Shown here: positions 34,665 through 45,044 of the stretch, in pieces
Layout: each line of letters begins with the position of its first letter
Numbering within the stretch: position 1 is the first letter of the stretch
NCBI GenBank assembly: GCA_022036555.1
Contig: CM039130.1
Coordinates: forward strand, 7,613,599-7,677,598
Direction: 5' to 3'
DNA: 64,000 bases
Origin: Microstegium vimineum
Taxonomy: Eukaryota > Streptophyta > Magnoliopsida > Poales > Poaceae
Program-made: the position numbers and the translations under genes
The notes under the pieces: generated by a model
The model's database searches: none
What the model saw: only the letters and a program-made list of their open reading frames with translations
What the model was told of the DNA's origin: nothing

Positions 34665-35662
34665 CAACACAGAGATGCACCTTATTAGGCTAGATGAGAC
34701 TTACATGAGGACATAGATGATGCTCCAGCACGTGCTACGAGGCGATTGAACCTCCCAAGGCACTCCCGAAAGACTGATATTTCCGTGATTGCCTGAACAA
34801 CTTCATCAGAATTTTATGTCATCTTCTCTATTGCATCTGTTAGTGCTAAAGAATATTCTGGTTTGCTGCAGAAGTTGTGCTTGTAATGAGTCTCAGGATC
34901 AAGAGCAACAGCTACATAAGAAGGTGAAGAAGAGTTAGATTTTATGGCAATATTACACATGTATTAATGAAATTGATTAGTAGTATCAGTACCTGCAACC
35001 ATTAATTTATTTCTTTCCATATTGTTAACCCTCCTTGTCACCTTACTCATAAACTGAACAAATTGCCTTGATCCTATGCCAAGTTGAACTTCCATAGCTT
35101 GTATGGCTGCCATCATTCTCGGTTTGAACCCAGAAAGTGTACAAGACTTCTGTGTATCTGCATATCGCAACACCAAGTAAAGTGGTTTCAATGCATCTAC
35201 TACCCACTTCAGTGCTGACCACCATGTAGAACTTGTCAGACACGCTTCGGTGTACTCATAGTGCTCATCATTCTTCCAATCACTCTCCTTCCAATCTTGT
35301 GAAACCATCCAAGCTCGAAGATTTTCTTTCTTATCAAGGAAACTCTGGAGGAACATAAATACAGTTCCAAAGCGAGTAGCATTGGGTCTTATCAGTTCCC
35401 CATCAATCTTCTTCTTCATCTCATCATGAGATTGTACAGGAACCTACAGATAATCTTGGCACTTGAAACGACATTAGCAACCTTTCGGAACTTGCCAATG
35501 TCCTTCAACATGAGATTGATAGTGTGAGCTGCACATGGCTGCCAGAAAATATGCTTGTATTTCTCTTCCTCAATCAGATTCTCACATGCTTTCTTGTAAT
35601 TTGCCCCATTGTCTGTGACAATTTGAACTACTAATTCAGGGTCAATATTCTCAACTACCTTT

Positions 35663-36080
35663 CTAATTTCCCGATGTATAAAATCTTCATAGCACCACAA
35701 AATAAATTACATGTTACTAACAGCTAGGTTGTAGAAATTACAACATGTTAGTAAGAGTAAACACATTAAGCTTAAACCTTCGTAGTAGAAATTAACAACA
35801 GCAGCAGTAAACACATTCGGCTTAACAATAGGTACATGCCCATCTAAACTAAAGACATTACAAGCATTTTACTAATTTCCCGATGTATAAAATCTACATA
35901 GCACCAGAAAATAAATTATATGTTACTAACAGCTAGGTTGTAGAAATTACTGCATGTTACTAAGAGTAAACACATTAAGCTTAAACCTTAGTAGTAGAAA
36001 TTAACAGCAGCAGTAAACATATTCGGCTTAACAATAGGTACATGCTCATCTAAACTAAACACATTACAAGCATTTTACTA
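35663..36080. repeat. Two-copy tandem repeat, 209-bp unit, spanning an exon edge
   Basis: Units 35663-35871 and 35872-36080. Each starts with CTAATTTCCCGATGTATA, which in the left copy is the first part of a transposase exon. The duplication therefore created a second copy of the splice acceptor and exon start inside the intron. Confidence 0.9.
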
Positions 36081-37150
36081 AAAGTAAGTAAACACTTTCA
36101 ACTTGTGGCAAAAAATAAATAAGAATAACAACTTACTGGCACTTTGCTTGTGGCCAGATACATCAATTGACTTCACGAAGAACATGCGTGCATTACAATA
36201 CACCATGAAGTTGATGATGGCCATGTTAGTAGGTCCTGTCCATGAATCACACATGATAGTGACACCATATTGCTGCCAACCTTGCTTGAATTGTTCAAGT
36301 GACTTTTCAGCTTCCTCAAAGTTTGCTTCCAAGAATTCCCCATCAATTCCATGTGCTGCAGGAATCTGTGTTGTAGCCCCTAGCTGCTGAGTTAGCCTAA
36401 TTGCACTGTGAAAGTATGGGCAATCAGCTTTCAGCCCAGGAATGTCATTCGCATAGAAAAACTTCGCCCATGCTTGTCCAAGCTTCTCTCTAGATCCCAC
36501 TTGAAGTGCGGTGTCAATTCTAGGCTGCATAGGTGCTTTGTTGCATGCCAAATCCTTGTCAAAGTAGGCAGTCACACTACTTTTACCAACAGAAACACGA
36601 ACACCTTTGCCACTCCCACACCTCCTCTCTATTGCACGAGAAAGGTTCTTTTCTCCCAACTGCTGCCTAATATTCAAACGGACTTGGTCTTCGTCATCAC
36701 TTGCAAGGTTAATCACTTTCTGTCCTTGCAGCCCTTGCATGAGATCTTTCTCCAATCTGAGCATACGTTCCCTTTTCTCTCTTTTACTGCCCATTGATGT
36801 ATTCCGTAACTTCCTCATCGCATCCCGCACAACTCTAGGTACACTGGGGCATAACTTCACTTCACCAACTATACAACCAAGATGGTCCCTAAACCTTGTT
36901 GCACCTCCACCTTTGTTCACAGCCCCACAATACCCACATTTGAAACCTTGGCCAGTAAGCTTCGTGCCATGCATCCACACCTTGTTAATGTTTCCATCAT
37001 TATGGTCTATATTCCAGAAGCAAAATATCATCATTGAAAAACATGGAAATTTAAGTGATAAATTATCTAGAGCAATAAAAGAAATACTTAAACAAAAAAA
37101 CGGTCCATTGGACCATCAGTCGTCAGTTTAAACTTGGCATAAAGAACATA

Positions 37151-37400
37151 TTTATATACAATCAGTATACTAAATGAAATGGACCATCGGATCTAGACGA
37201 ATCAGTATACTACTTTTACCAACAAAATAATAGATTTATATACAATCAGTATACTAAATGAAATGGACCATCGGATCTAGACGAATCAGTATACTACTTT
37301 TACCAACAAAATAACAGATCTATATACAATCAGTACACTAAATGAATCAGACCATCAGACATAGATGAATCAGTATAGTACTTTTACCAACATGGCTGCC
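37151..37400. repeat. Three-copy tandem repeat, 84-bp unit
   Basis: Units start at 37151, 37235 and 37319. The first two are almost identical and the third is more diverged. Located in the first intron of the hAT transposase. Confidence 0.9.
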
Positions 37401-38150
37401 AAAGATTTACGTCATTTTCTATAATACAAAATAACTAAATCTAAAAGGGGCATGCTTAAATTTGATGATATAACTTAACAAAATCACCACGCTAGCTATA
37501 GCTTCATGAATTGTACCACAAACAAATCAATCAATACAACTCATAGGTATGCCGTTATGATGTCCATCTCTAGAACAAGGTACTCTGTTTTACATATACC
37601 TTGACAAGTTGTCGTAGGTGATGCTGCCCTCGCCTGGCCATCAGTAGCACCACCAAGGCCAACACTTGCACTAGCCCTGGCTCTCATTTGGGCGATGTTG
37701 CTGCTACTGCTACCCACCCCGCGCCGTAAGAAGGTTGCTCTCCATGAGCAGATCCTGCACACAAAACTAATGAGCATCAAAAACTTTCATCATGGAGTTG
37801 CAGACATACGTGGTTTCAATGAGCAGCAATGGATGATTGGAGATTGGGTGAAGATTTGGGATGTTGCTGCAGTGGAGGAGAGGAGTGAGAGGAGTGGAAG
37901 GGGAGACGATGGGGAGGAGTTGACTGGAACGGGAGATCCGCCGCCGTCTTCACGTACTGGCCGCTGGCCACGAGCCCACGCTAGGTGAGCCGCCGCCGCT
38001 GTTGACCAGAGGAAGAGGGGGAGGAAATATGAAACCCTAGGGTTTTTAGGGCAGGATTTGCATTTTTATAGTAACTGGGGGTTTCAGTAGGCTGGAATGG
38101 TTCTTGGGTCGGGCCGAAAATTCAAAACGGGCCGAATTAATTTGCCCGAG

Positions 38151-38900
38151 TCAATTCTTTTTCGGGCCTTCCCGAATTGGAAGAAACCCACCGAATTTCA
38201 GGAAATTCGGGCCGAATCCCAAAACCTTGGTCGCGGTGGCATTGATGGCCATGCCGACGATCCACTGGAGGCAAGCAAGGCAGTCGCCGGCGGAGAGGTC
38301 CGGCGTGCACTGTGCCCGCGAGTAGAGTGTCGGGTTGGCGCTGCTGGAGGCGTCCATGAAGTCCGTGGTGAACCTAGGACTGGTGGCCACCACCTGGGCG
38401 GTCTGCGCCAGCACGTAGCGGACGTCGGCGGCACCCACGGTGGTGTTGCCGACGTAGTTCCAGAACTGGAAGAGCGTGCTGTTATCTCTTGTAACATTAC
38501 TGCTAGGGACAAGGAAGTTGTCGTCGGAGAAGCGGAGGAGGCAGTCGTCGTCGTAGACGCTGGCGGCCTTGTGGTTGGGGCACATCTTGTGCGCGTACTG
38601 GAACAAGCCGGCGACGCAGTCACCGCACCCGGTGATGTTGGTGGTCATGTCGCCGCGGCATAGCGCGAGCGCGTAGACCACGTCGTCGTCCGGACCTTGG
38701 CCGCCGCCGGCGGTGGCGGTTGCGAAGAGCTGCGGCGAGGAGGTGGTGTTGGTTGGGAGGGTGGCTGCGAGGGAGAGAAGGCTGGAGTGGTAGGTCCCGT
38801 TGGCCGTGTAGTTGCCAGCGTTGCCACAGACCGTCCCTATTGCTGTTGCCGACGGCGGCAGCAGCGCGAGGAGGACGATGACGAGCAGGACGACCACCAT
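38151..38900 (-). pseudogene. CRK-1 ectodomain exon truncated by hAT insertion
   Basis: It starts at ATG 38900 with a hydrophobic signal peptide (VVVLLVIVLLALLPPSATA). Two DUF26 (stress-antifungal) modules follow, with C-x8-C-x2-C motifs CRGDMTTNITGCGDC and CTPDLSAGDCLAC. These secreted modules form the extracellular part of cysteine-rich receptor-like kinases. After about residue 225 the frame crosses into the hAT terminus (38228) and runs 24 more codons to a stop at 38151. The last conserved Cys and the remainder of the exon are lost. The 249-residue product would be a secreted protein if expressed. Confidence 0.85.
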
Positions 38901-39039
38901 GGCTAGCTAGTTGCCTTGATTGCCTGCAGGTTGTTCCAGCTGGCCAGTGGCCACCTGCGTGCGTCTGTGGAAAAGGAAAAGGGAAGAAACGCTCCAGGTC
39001 AGCAGAGCATCTGTTGCTTTCCGGAATCAACGACGATTC

Positions 39040-39110
39040 AGTCAACCCATTGCTTTCAGGAGTCAATTCAGTCAGTCAATCGCATTGCTTACCGGAGTCA
39101 AGTCAGTCAA
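39040..39110 (-). promoter_or_regulatory. W-box cluster upstream of CRK-1
   Basis: Minus-strand TTGACT occurs five times: 39045-39040, 39066-39061, 39079-39074, 39101-39096 and 39110-39105. They sit in a degenerate tandem repeat of roughly 35 bp (ATTGCTTTC..GGAGTCAA), 140-210 bp upstream of the CRK-1 ATG. TTGAC[CT] is the binding core of WRKY factors, which induce many CRK genes in defence. A TATATAT at about 39159-39165 is a possible TATA box, which would place the cluster in the leader. Confidence 0.5.
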
Positions 39111-39323
39111 CCGCAATATTTGCTTTCAAACAAACAACCTGCATGGCAGGCAAGTGAGAAGAATATATAGCTCGTGTGCTTAGGAAAAACAAGTCACATC
39201 ACACAGCACATCTCTCCATTTCGTTGCAATAATTCTGTTATCGGCTCGACGATTCGTGCTAGCTCATGGCCGGCTCGCAGCATAGGAAAAGTCGTGGGTC
39301 ACACTGCCTTTTGCTGTGTAGTA
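39111..39323. other. CRK-1 upstream region
   Basis: Includes the TATATAT near 39160 on the promoter side of CRK-1. Nothing else recognised. Confidence 0.3.
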
Positions 39324-39599
39324 CTCCCTCCATCTAAAAATTGGAGTCATCTTAGGATCGTGTGCAGTGACCAAGGTGGAGTGGCGTATGCAGATGACAC
39401 AATTAATTCCTCCAGTGAGATACAATTAATTCCTCCAGTGAGATAAGCCGCATACAGACAATTGAATTAATCGGGCCAGTGAGAGGAGTTGCATGCGCCT
39501 GGGACAACGTGAAAGCTGTGGTCCTAGCTTTAGACGACTCCGATTCTTCTTGGAGATTTTATTTTTGGTAAGATGACTCCGATTTTTGGATGGAGGAAG
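39324..39599. repeat. Stowaway MITE with TA duplication
   Basis: CTCCCTCCATCTAAAAATTG on the left pairs with CCGATTTTTGGATGGAGG on the right, and inside it GAGTCATCTTA pairs with AAGATGACTC. TA flanks at 39322-39323 and 39600-39601. The interior contains a short direct repeat of AATTAATTCCTCCAGTGAGA (39401, 39425). Confidence 0.75.
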
Positions 39600-39601
39600 T
39601 A

Positions 39602-40935
39602 GTTGGGCCAATTCCAGTTAATTGGCTTCTGGAACGAGTCAATGCCTTACTTTGAAAACCTCAATCACGGCATCATCACTTTAATTTCTTGGGCATTCAC
39701 TTTATATTTGCTTTCCTAGCCTGACAAACACACTTTCATGGTCCTGTACTTGGATAAAAACAATTATTGTCTTAATTAACTTTTGCTGTCCTGGTTGATA
39801 ACATCTAAGTGCTAGCTTAGCAAAAGTATGAATCTAGATTTAACTTTCATGATCTAGACTTGCATCTAAGTGCTTTCCAAAAGTATGAATCTAGAAAAGG
39901 TAAAACACCTTATAATTTGGAAATGAGTGAGTAATATTTAGTTGTAAAGATCAGGAAACCGAGTGATCAGCTCAGTACCTTCTCAGATGGTTAGAGTTTG
40001 AGTCCCAAGCGACTCACTCTCGTGACTTCGACCACAATGACTGGTGGGCTCCCTCGTCTTCCCCACATCTAGTACATGTCTGTGGCCAGCTCATATAACG
40101 GAGCTACGATGCTACGATGCAAGGGTAGGGCAGGGGTTCGGGAGTTTTCTCTGTCTACGTGAGAATATCTTCTTAAATCGAAAACCCGAAGGCTATCTAG
40201 CCACCATGTCATATCAGATGTTTACACATGCTAACTCGCTAGGAGGACTAAACATGAGCTGATCATAAAACTAATTGCAGATGAGTATACTAATTAGCCA
40301 GAGCGGGATCGCCTAGGTTGCTGGTGGTTGTGATTGCCGGGTTGGCGGCCGGAAGGCTATGGTGGTGGGAGCGGACATCTGGGGAGGCGAGGCACGAGGG
40401 TAAGGTCAGATCCGCGGCCACAGAGGAAGACGAGAGGGGAAGGGAGGGGGCCGTCAACATAGATGGGGAGAGGGAGAGGGAGAGAGCAATGAGGGGGAGA
40501 GAGGAGGGGCGAGGGAGCCGGGTAGCGAAGAGTACGGATGGAGGGGGGGGGGCGTTGCAGCCGTTGATGCCGGATCCAATGGCGCAAAACAAATTTGCAA
40601 ACGTGGATGCCATGGCCGCTCGGGAATGTGTTCCCAATTCAAGGAACTAATTACTAGGTTCACACAATTAAAGTCATACTAGTTAAAAAAGATAAATATG
40701 GGCACAATAACTAAATTTGCACTCCAACTAGGAACCCTATATATTTCATATTCTCGAAAATGCATTATTGAAACACAACCTAAACCAACCTTATGCATGA
40801 TGCAACACTTATTGAATCGTTATTCCTACACTGGGTGACAGGAACAACTGTAAAAACCACATGCCACGACGGAGAAAAGGCACTATCTTGGAGTCGTTAC
40901 AGATATGGTCACGTCATTGACACTACATGACTTAG
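39602..40935. other. Intergenic with MITE fragment and GA-rich tract
   Basis: A fragment of the GGGGCTAAAG-type MITE family lies at about 40239-40310. A purine-rich tract (GGGAGAGGGAGAGGGAGAGA, about 40467-40510) gives long low-complexity frames on both strands, which I do not accept as genes. Confidence 0.4.
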
Positions 40936-43741
40936 TCAGTTAGTCGTAGTAGCTGTGGATTCCTCTTGGTTTCCCACCCTCACATTGAAATAAGCTGGCT
41001 GTTTAGGCTCAGCCATGATTGTAATCTCACTGCTTAGCATTGCAATAACATCTGCCATGGTCGGTCGATCCACTGCATTCTCTTGTACACACAACAAAGC
41101 AATTTTAATGCACCGCATGATCTCTGCCGATTGACTCGTGGGAGTCAAAGATGCATCAACGAGATCAATCCACTTCTCCTCTTGCCATAGTTGCCATGCC
41201 TATATGTAATTTGGTCGCATGTTGTAATAAGTCTGATATCATTAAACAAAGCAAATGCTAATCACGTGTCTATAAAGTATAAACTCACATATCCAATGAG
41301 ATTGATGAAATCTCCACACTGATGGGTACCAGAATTCCGTTTTCCACTAAGAATCTCAAGAACAAGAACACCAAAGCTGAATACATCTGATTTGATAGAG
41401 AAGAAGCCCTCCGAAGCATACTCAGGAGCCATGTAGCCACTAAAATTATATGCAAAATGTCATCAAAATTAGTTGATGTTGTTAGCTTGCAATACATATA
41501 AATGTTGATAAGTGGATTTATTATTGCTCCAAGACTTACTATGTACCAACCACTCTTCTTGTAGTGTTTGCTTGAGTGTTATTTGAACTGAATATTTTTG
41601 CTAGCCCGAAATCTGAAATTTTTGGATTCAGCTCACCATCCAAGAGAATGTTGCTTGGTTTAAGATCTCGATGTATGATACGCAACCGGGAGTGCTTATG
41701 CAGGTAAAGAAGTCCATGTGCTATTCCCTCAATTATTGATAAAAGTTTGGACCAATCCAATAAAGCTCTTTTATTTTCATCTGCACATAAATTACATATT
41801 AGTTGCCAGAAAAATAAAATATACTCGTGGGGCTGATAGAAAAAAATATTGAGTAAATTTTGTCATTCTGATATGATGACCAAATATATCTTAACTAAAT
41901 TAAGAAATATAATGCAAATGTGTATATACCAAAGATGAAGAAATCCAAGCTTTTGTTTGGCAAGTATTCATAGACCAATATTTTTTCTTCTTCTTGAGAG
42001 CAACACCCCAAGAGCCTAACTAGATTCCTGTGTTGGAGTTTGGCTATGAGCTGGACTTCATTTTTGAACTCTGTGAAACCTTGCCCTGAGTGTGAAGCAA
42101 GTCTCTTGACTGCTATCTCCAAACCGTCGGCAAACTGGCCCTGGGAAAACAGAATATTCAAAAGTTAGGATCTGCCAATTCTACTCTATTTGTTGAGTCG
42201 CTTACCATTGCCCAGTCTAGGGTGGATATGCCTACTTGCCTAACAGGTTTAGACTATTGAATAATTCCAAATAAATGAAAAAAAAAATCACATACACATA
42301 TATGTATTTTTTCCTATTCAATTTACCTTATAGACATCACCAAAACCACCTTGTCCAAGTTTGTTTTCTTCTGAAAAATGACCTGTGGCCTCCAGTACCT
42401 GTTCCAAGTCAAACACTGAAAACTCTGAATTCTTCCCATCCCAAACTAGTTCTTCTCCCTGCAAGTCCTGAGATCCTGCTTGTAGATGATAGAGCATCAT
42501 CATTCAGTAACAAGTGACAGATGAGAGCGTACCTTTCATGAATATGTAAATTAGAATATCTCTTGCATAGTTGCATGCATGTTTGGTCATATCTTACATG
42601 AACATATATTTACCAATAACTGGTGCTAATTTATACAATACGATGAAGCAGTAAGATCGAGATGAGAGCATACAGCATACCTTTCCTGTACCTTCTGAAC
42701 CAAGGGGAGTAGAAGATGAAGCAGAGAAACGCTGCTGCCGCTAGGGGAACTACAACTATGGGAATTGACCAGAGCTTGCTCATACGCCCTAACAATGTCA
42801 ACATTTGATAACAAGCATCCATCAGTAAAATTCACGTACGTTAGCTCTGACAGGGAATCTGCTTTGTCAGTTTTATATATGTGAGCACATGCATTTTAGG
42901 CAACCATATATGGGAACCTACTCTTTCGTTTCGCCACGGTAGCTGGAGCTGGAGTCGGAGCTGGCGCCGTCGCCGATGGCCCAACACCAACACGCAGCAT
43001 GGGTTGGCTGTCGTAAAACACATACGCCTCGTACCTGAAGTAGCAGCGCATGACATGGATCTGCGCTCCCATCCGCAGGGCCATGGTGGAGTTGACCATG
43101 CCGACGAGACGCTGGAGACACGCCAGGCAGCGGGCGGCGGACAGGTCCGGCGCGCACTGTGCCAAGGAGTACACGGTCGGGAACGTCGTGCCGCTGTCCA
43201 TGACGCCCGTGGCGAACCGCTTGGGCGCCGCGCTGGCCGCCGCTTCCACGGTTTTCGCCACCAGCTCGTGGATGAGGCCGACGATGAGGACGACGTCGTC
43301 GCCGGTGACGTTCTTCATGTTCCACCTCTCAAAGGGCGTGTCGTCGTCGTCGTTGTTTTTCTGATCTGTAGCGTTGGAGGAGGGGACGGCGGCGATGTTG
43401 TAGCTAGAGTAGAATACGTGGCAGATGCCGTAGTAACCGTAGCCGTCCCTGTCGCACTCGTAGGTCACATTGAATATCTTGTCGAAGGTGTTGGCCACGC
43501 ACTCGCCGCAGGCAGTGTCGTTGAGGTCGCCACGGCACAAGGCGAGTGCGTAGACGGTGTCGTTGCCTTGGCCGACGATGGAAGTGGCGAAGTGTAGAGG
43601 GGAGGAGGAGGTGTTCTTGGGGAGAGTGGCGGCCACCTGTTTAAGGTTGTCGCAGAATCCTCCATCGGCTGCTGCTGCCGGGGACGGCGTGGTGAGGCCA
43701 CTGAGGAAGAAGAGAAGCAGGACGCCGAAGATGACCTTCAT
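40936..43741 (-). CDS. Cysteine-rich receptor-like protein kinase (CRK-2), intact, 7 exons
   Basis: Exons (minus strand): 43741-42922, 42788-42681, 42475-42327, 42140-41930, 41780-41540, 41439-41289 and 41199-40936. They total 1,944 bp and encode 647 residues; all introns are GT..AG and all phases agree. Domains: signal peptide (MKVIFGVLLLFFLSGL), DUF26-1 (CRGDLNDTACGEC), DUF26-2 (CAPDLSAARCLAC), a transmembrane helix in exon 2 (IPIVVVPLAAAAFLCFIFY), and a Ser/Thr kinase with GQGGFGDVYK loop, IAVK lysine, HRDLKPSN catalytic loop, DFGLA and GYMAPEYAS. Such proteins are plasma-membrane receptors in defence and oxidative-stress signalling. I chose ATG 43741 because the signal peptide follows it; an upstream in-frame ATG at 43825 would bury it. 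It is next to CRK-1, consistent with a tandem family. Confidence 0.93.
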
Positions 43742-43854
43742 TTTGTGGCTGGCCTCAGCTTTACTGTCCAAACCTGTGCCTCGACCTGTTTTTGCAATTC
43801 CAGTTTTCTCGGGGCAGATGATCATCTCCGGCGGTACGTGGACGTGTGGTGCCC

Positions 43855-43862
43855 TTATTTAG
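43855..43862 (-). promoter_or_regulatory. TATA-like element of CRK-2
   Basis: Minus-strand CTAAATAA about 115 bp upstream of the chosen start codon. Weak match, placed by position only. Confidence 0.3.
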
Positions 43863-44229
43863 AGTAGCAAATCCATCGCCTGCATATCGTTCACCTGCAA
43901 ACAAACAATGAAAGCTTCTGCACTTGACTTCCGCACCGGTCGTCACGCGGTTGGGTTGCTTGCCCGGTCGGTCTTCCGCAGGTCCAGCTAGAGCTCGCTC
44001 GGACTAGCTTTGGCGTGTTTTTTCAGGACCAGCGGCAGACTAGTATATGCCGTCAGGCACTTTTCTGGAAGATCGGTGGCTGAATTGGATTCTCCCCCTG
44101 CCGCCTTACCAGCTAGCTAGTAATTTGAGAGTTTATGCTAAAAAATAAATAATATATATTTTCAGCCTCATAATCACTCCATCAGAGAATCTAGAAGCAC
44201 AACATGACAATTAGAGATCATAGCTTTGC
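43863..44229. other. CRK-2 promoter region
   Basis: No further motif I would defend. No gene. Confidence 0.3.
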
Positions 44230-44515
44230 CAAACAGACCCTTAGGTGCATAAGGTGCATATGCACCACAAGACAAACTCCAGGAATTTCATCTTCTAATG
44301 CACAATTACACAAGGACACTCCAATTTTGTTGGTTTTGCTTTTGCATGATTTTTTTTTTCTAGATTGAGTTGGAGTCTCAACATTTGCCACAAAGTACAC
44401 ATATTAATTGATGCACTATGGATTTGCCTTGTTTCAAAATTTCCAAATCGTGGAAGTGTGTGCTTTTTGAAAAAGTTTGCATGTTTACACCTACCTTTAC
44501 TACACAAATCGTACT
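44230..44515. repeat. MITE (copy 2, partial)
   Basis: Shares long stretches with 24080-24325 (GGAATTTC.TCTTCTA; ACTCCAATTTTGTT; GAAAAAGTTTGCATGTTT). The left inverted end is missing. Confidence 0.5.
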
Positions 44516-45044
44516 ACGATGGATCACGAAAACGTTCTCCGGAAACGTACTACCCATACGCTGCATCTGAACTCGCTAATCGACATCAATTCCGCGCGCG
44601 CTTCTCGTTCCGATACCTTCCATCCTGCCCGCCGCCGCCGGCGACATACGCATCTTTTGTTTCTCCCATACACAACAACAAAACAACAAACATCGTTTGA
44701 TTTGTCTCCAAAATGGTATTGGACTACAACAGTACATGGCATCATCATATATGCAAGAGAAAGGAAAAAACATAAGAACTATATTTAATTATGGGCCAAA
44801 GAAAATCAATTGATTAGCTACAGTGGAGAGAACAATAGTTTTTTGCAGTGCTCACATATATGATTAGTTTTGGTTTTCGGCATATGATGTGTTAGTCCTC
44901 CATCCAGTTTGACCATATGTTCAACAATCATAATAAAAAGTTTTACTAATAATCATCATATACGTAATGGCACTCACCCATCCATTTTGCTTTGATCATG
45001 TCATGTCTAGCAGCTCGTTTAGCCTCACGTACACCTCTTCCTGG
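44516..45044. other. Intergenic
   Basis: No coding region supported despite short GC-rich frames at about 44590-44650. Confidence 0.3.

Larger units (their letters stand above)
33675..37687 (-). pseudogene. hAT transposase, BED finger + DUF659 + dimerisation domain
   Basis: Exons in order on the minus strand: 37687-37600 (N-terminus), 37006-36137 (BED-type zinc finger CGYC...H...C, a coiled segment, then DUF659 with CDSWTGPTNMAIINFMVY), 35684 to about 34951 (VVQIVTDNGANYKKACENL, QPCAAHTINLMLKDIG, RPNATRFGTVF), about 34910-34705, and 34333-33675 (dimerisation region SSSGCERNWSTFALVHTKIRNKL, then an acidic tail). Such enzymes cut and paste hAT elements. Lesions: a frameshift near 35430, TAA at 34814-34816 and TAG at 34071-34073. 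The acceptor at 34333 and donor at 36136 fit GT..AG. The start could also be the upstream ATG at 37780. Confidence 0.8.
33640..38228 (-). mobile_element. hAT DNA transposon, degenerate (left end uncertain)
   Basis: It carries transposase exons from 37687 down to 33675. The right (5') end begins at about 38228 with CAAGGTTTTGGGATTCGGC on the minus strand, directly in the coding sequence of CRK-1 after a second DUF26 module. The next 100 bp holds further AATTCGG repeats as in hAT subterminal regions. No matching left terminus was seen, so the element may be truncated or rearranged there. Three internal tandem duplications lie in introns. Confidence 0.7.

Noticed and set aside
36408..37131. Plus-strand frames opposite the hAT transposase
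   Set aside because: Shadows of the BED/DUF659 exon.
37151..37400. CRISPR-like or satellite array
   Set aside because: Only three contiguous 84-bp units without spacers, inside a transposon intron.
40290..40663. Frames in the GA-rich tract
   Set aside because: Simple-sequence composition; frames are open on both strands for that reason.
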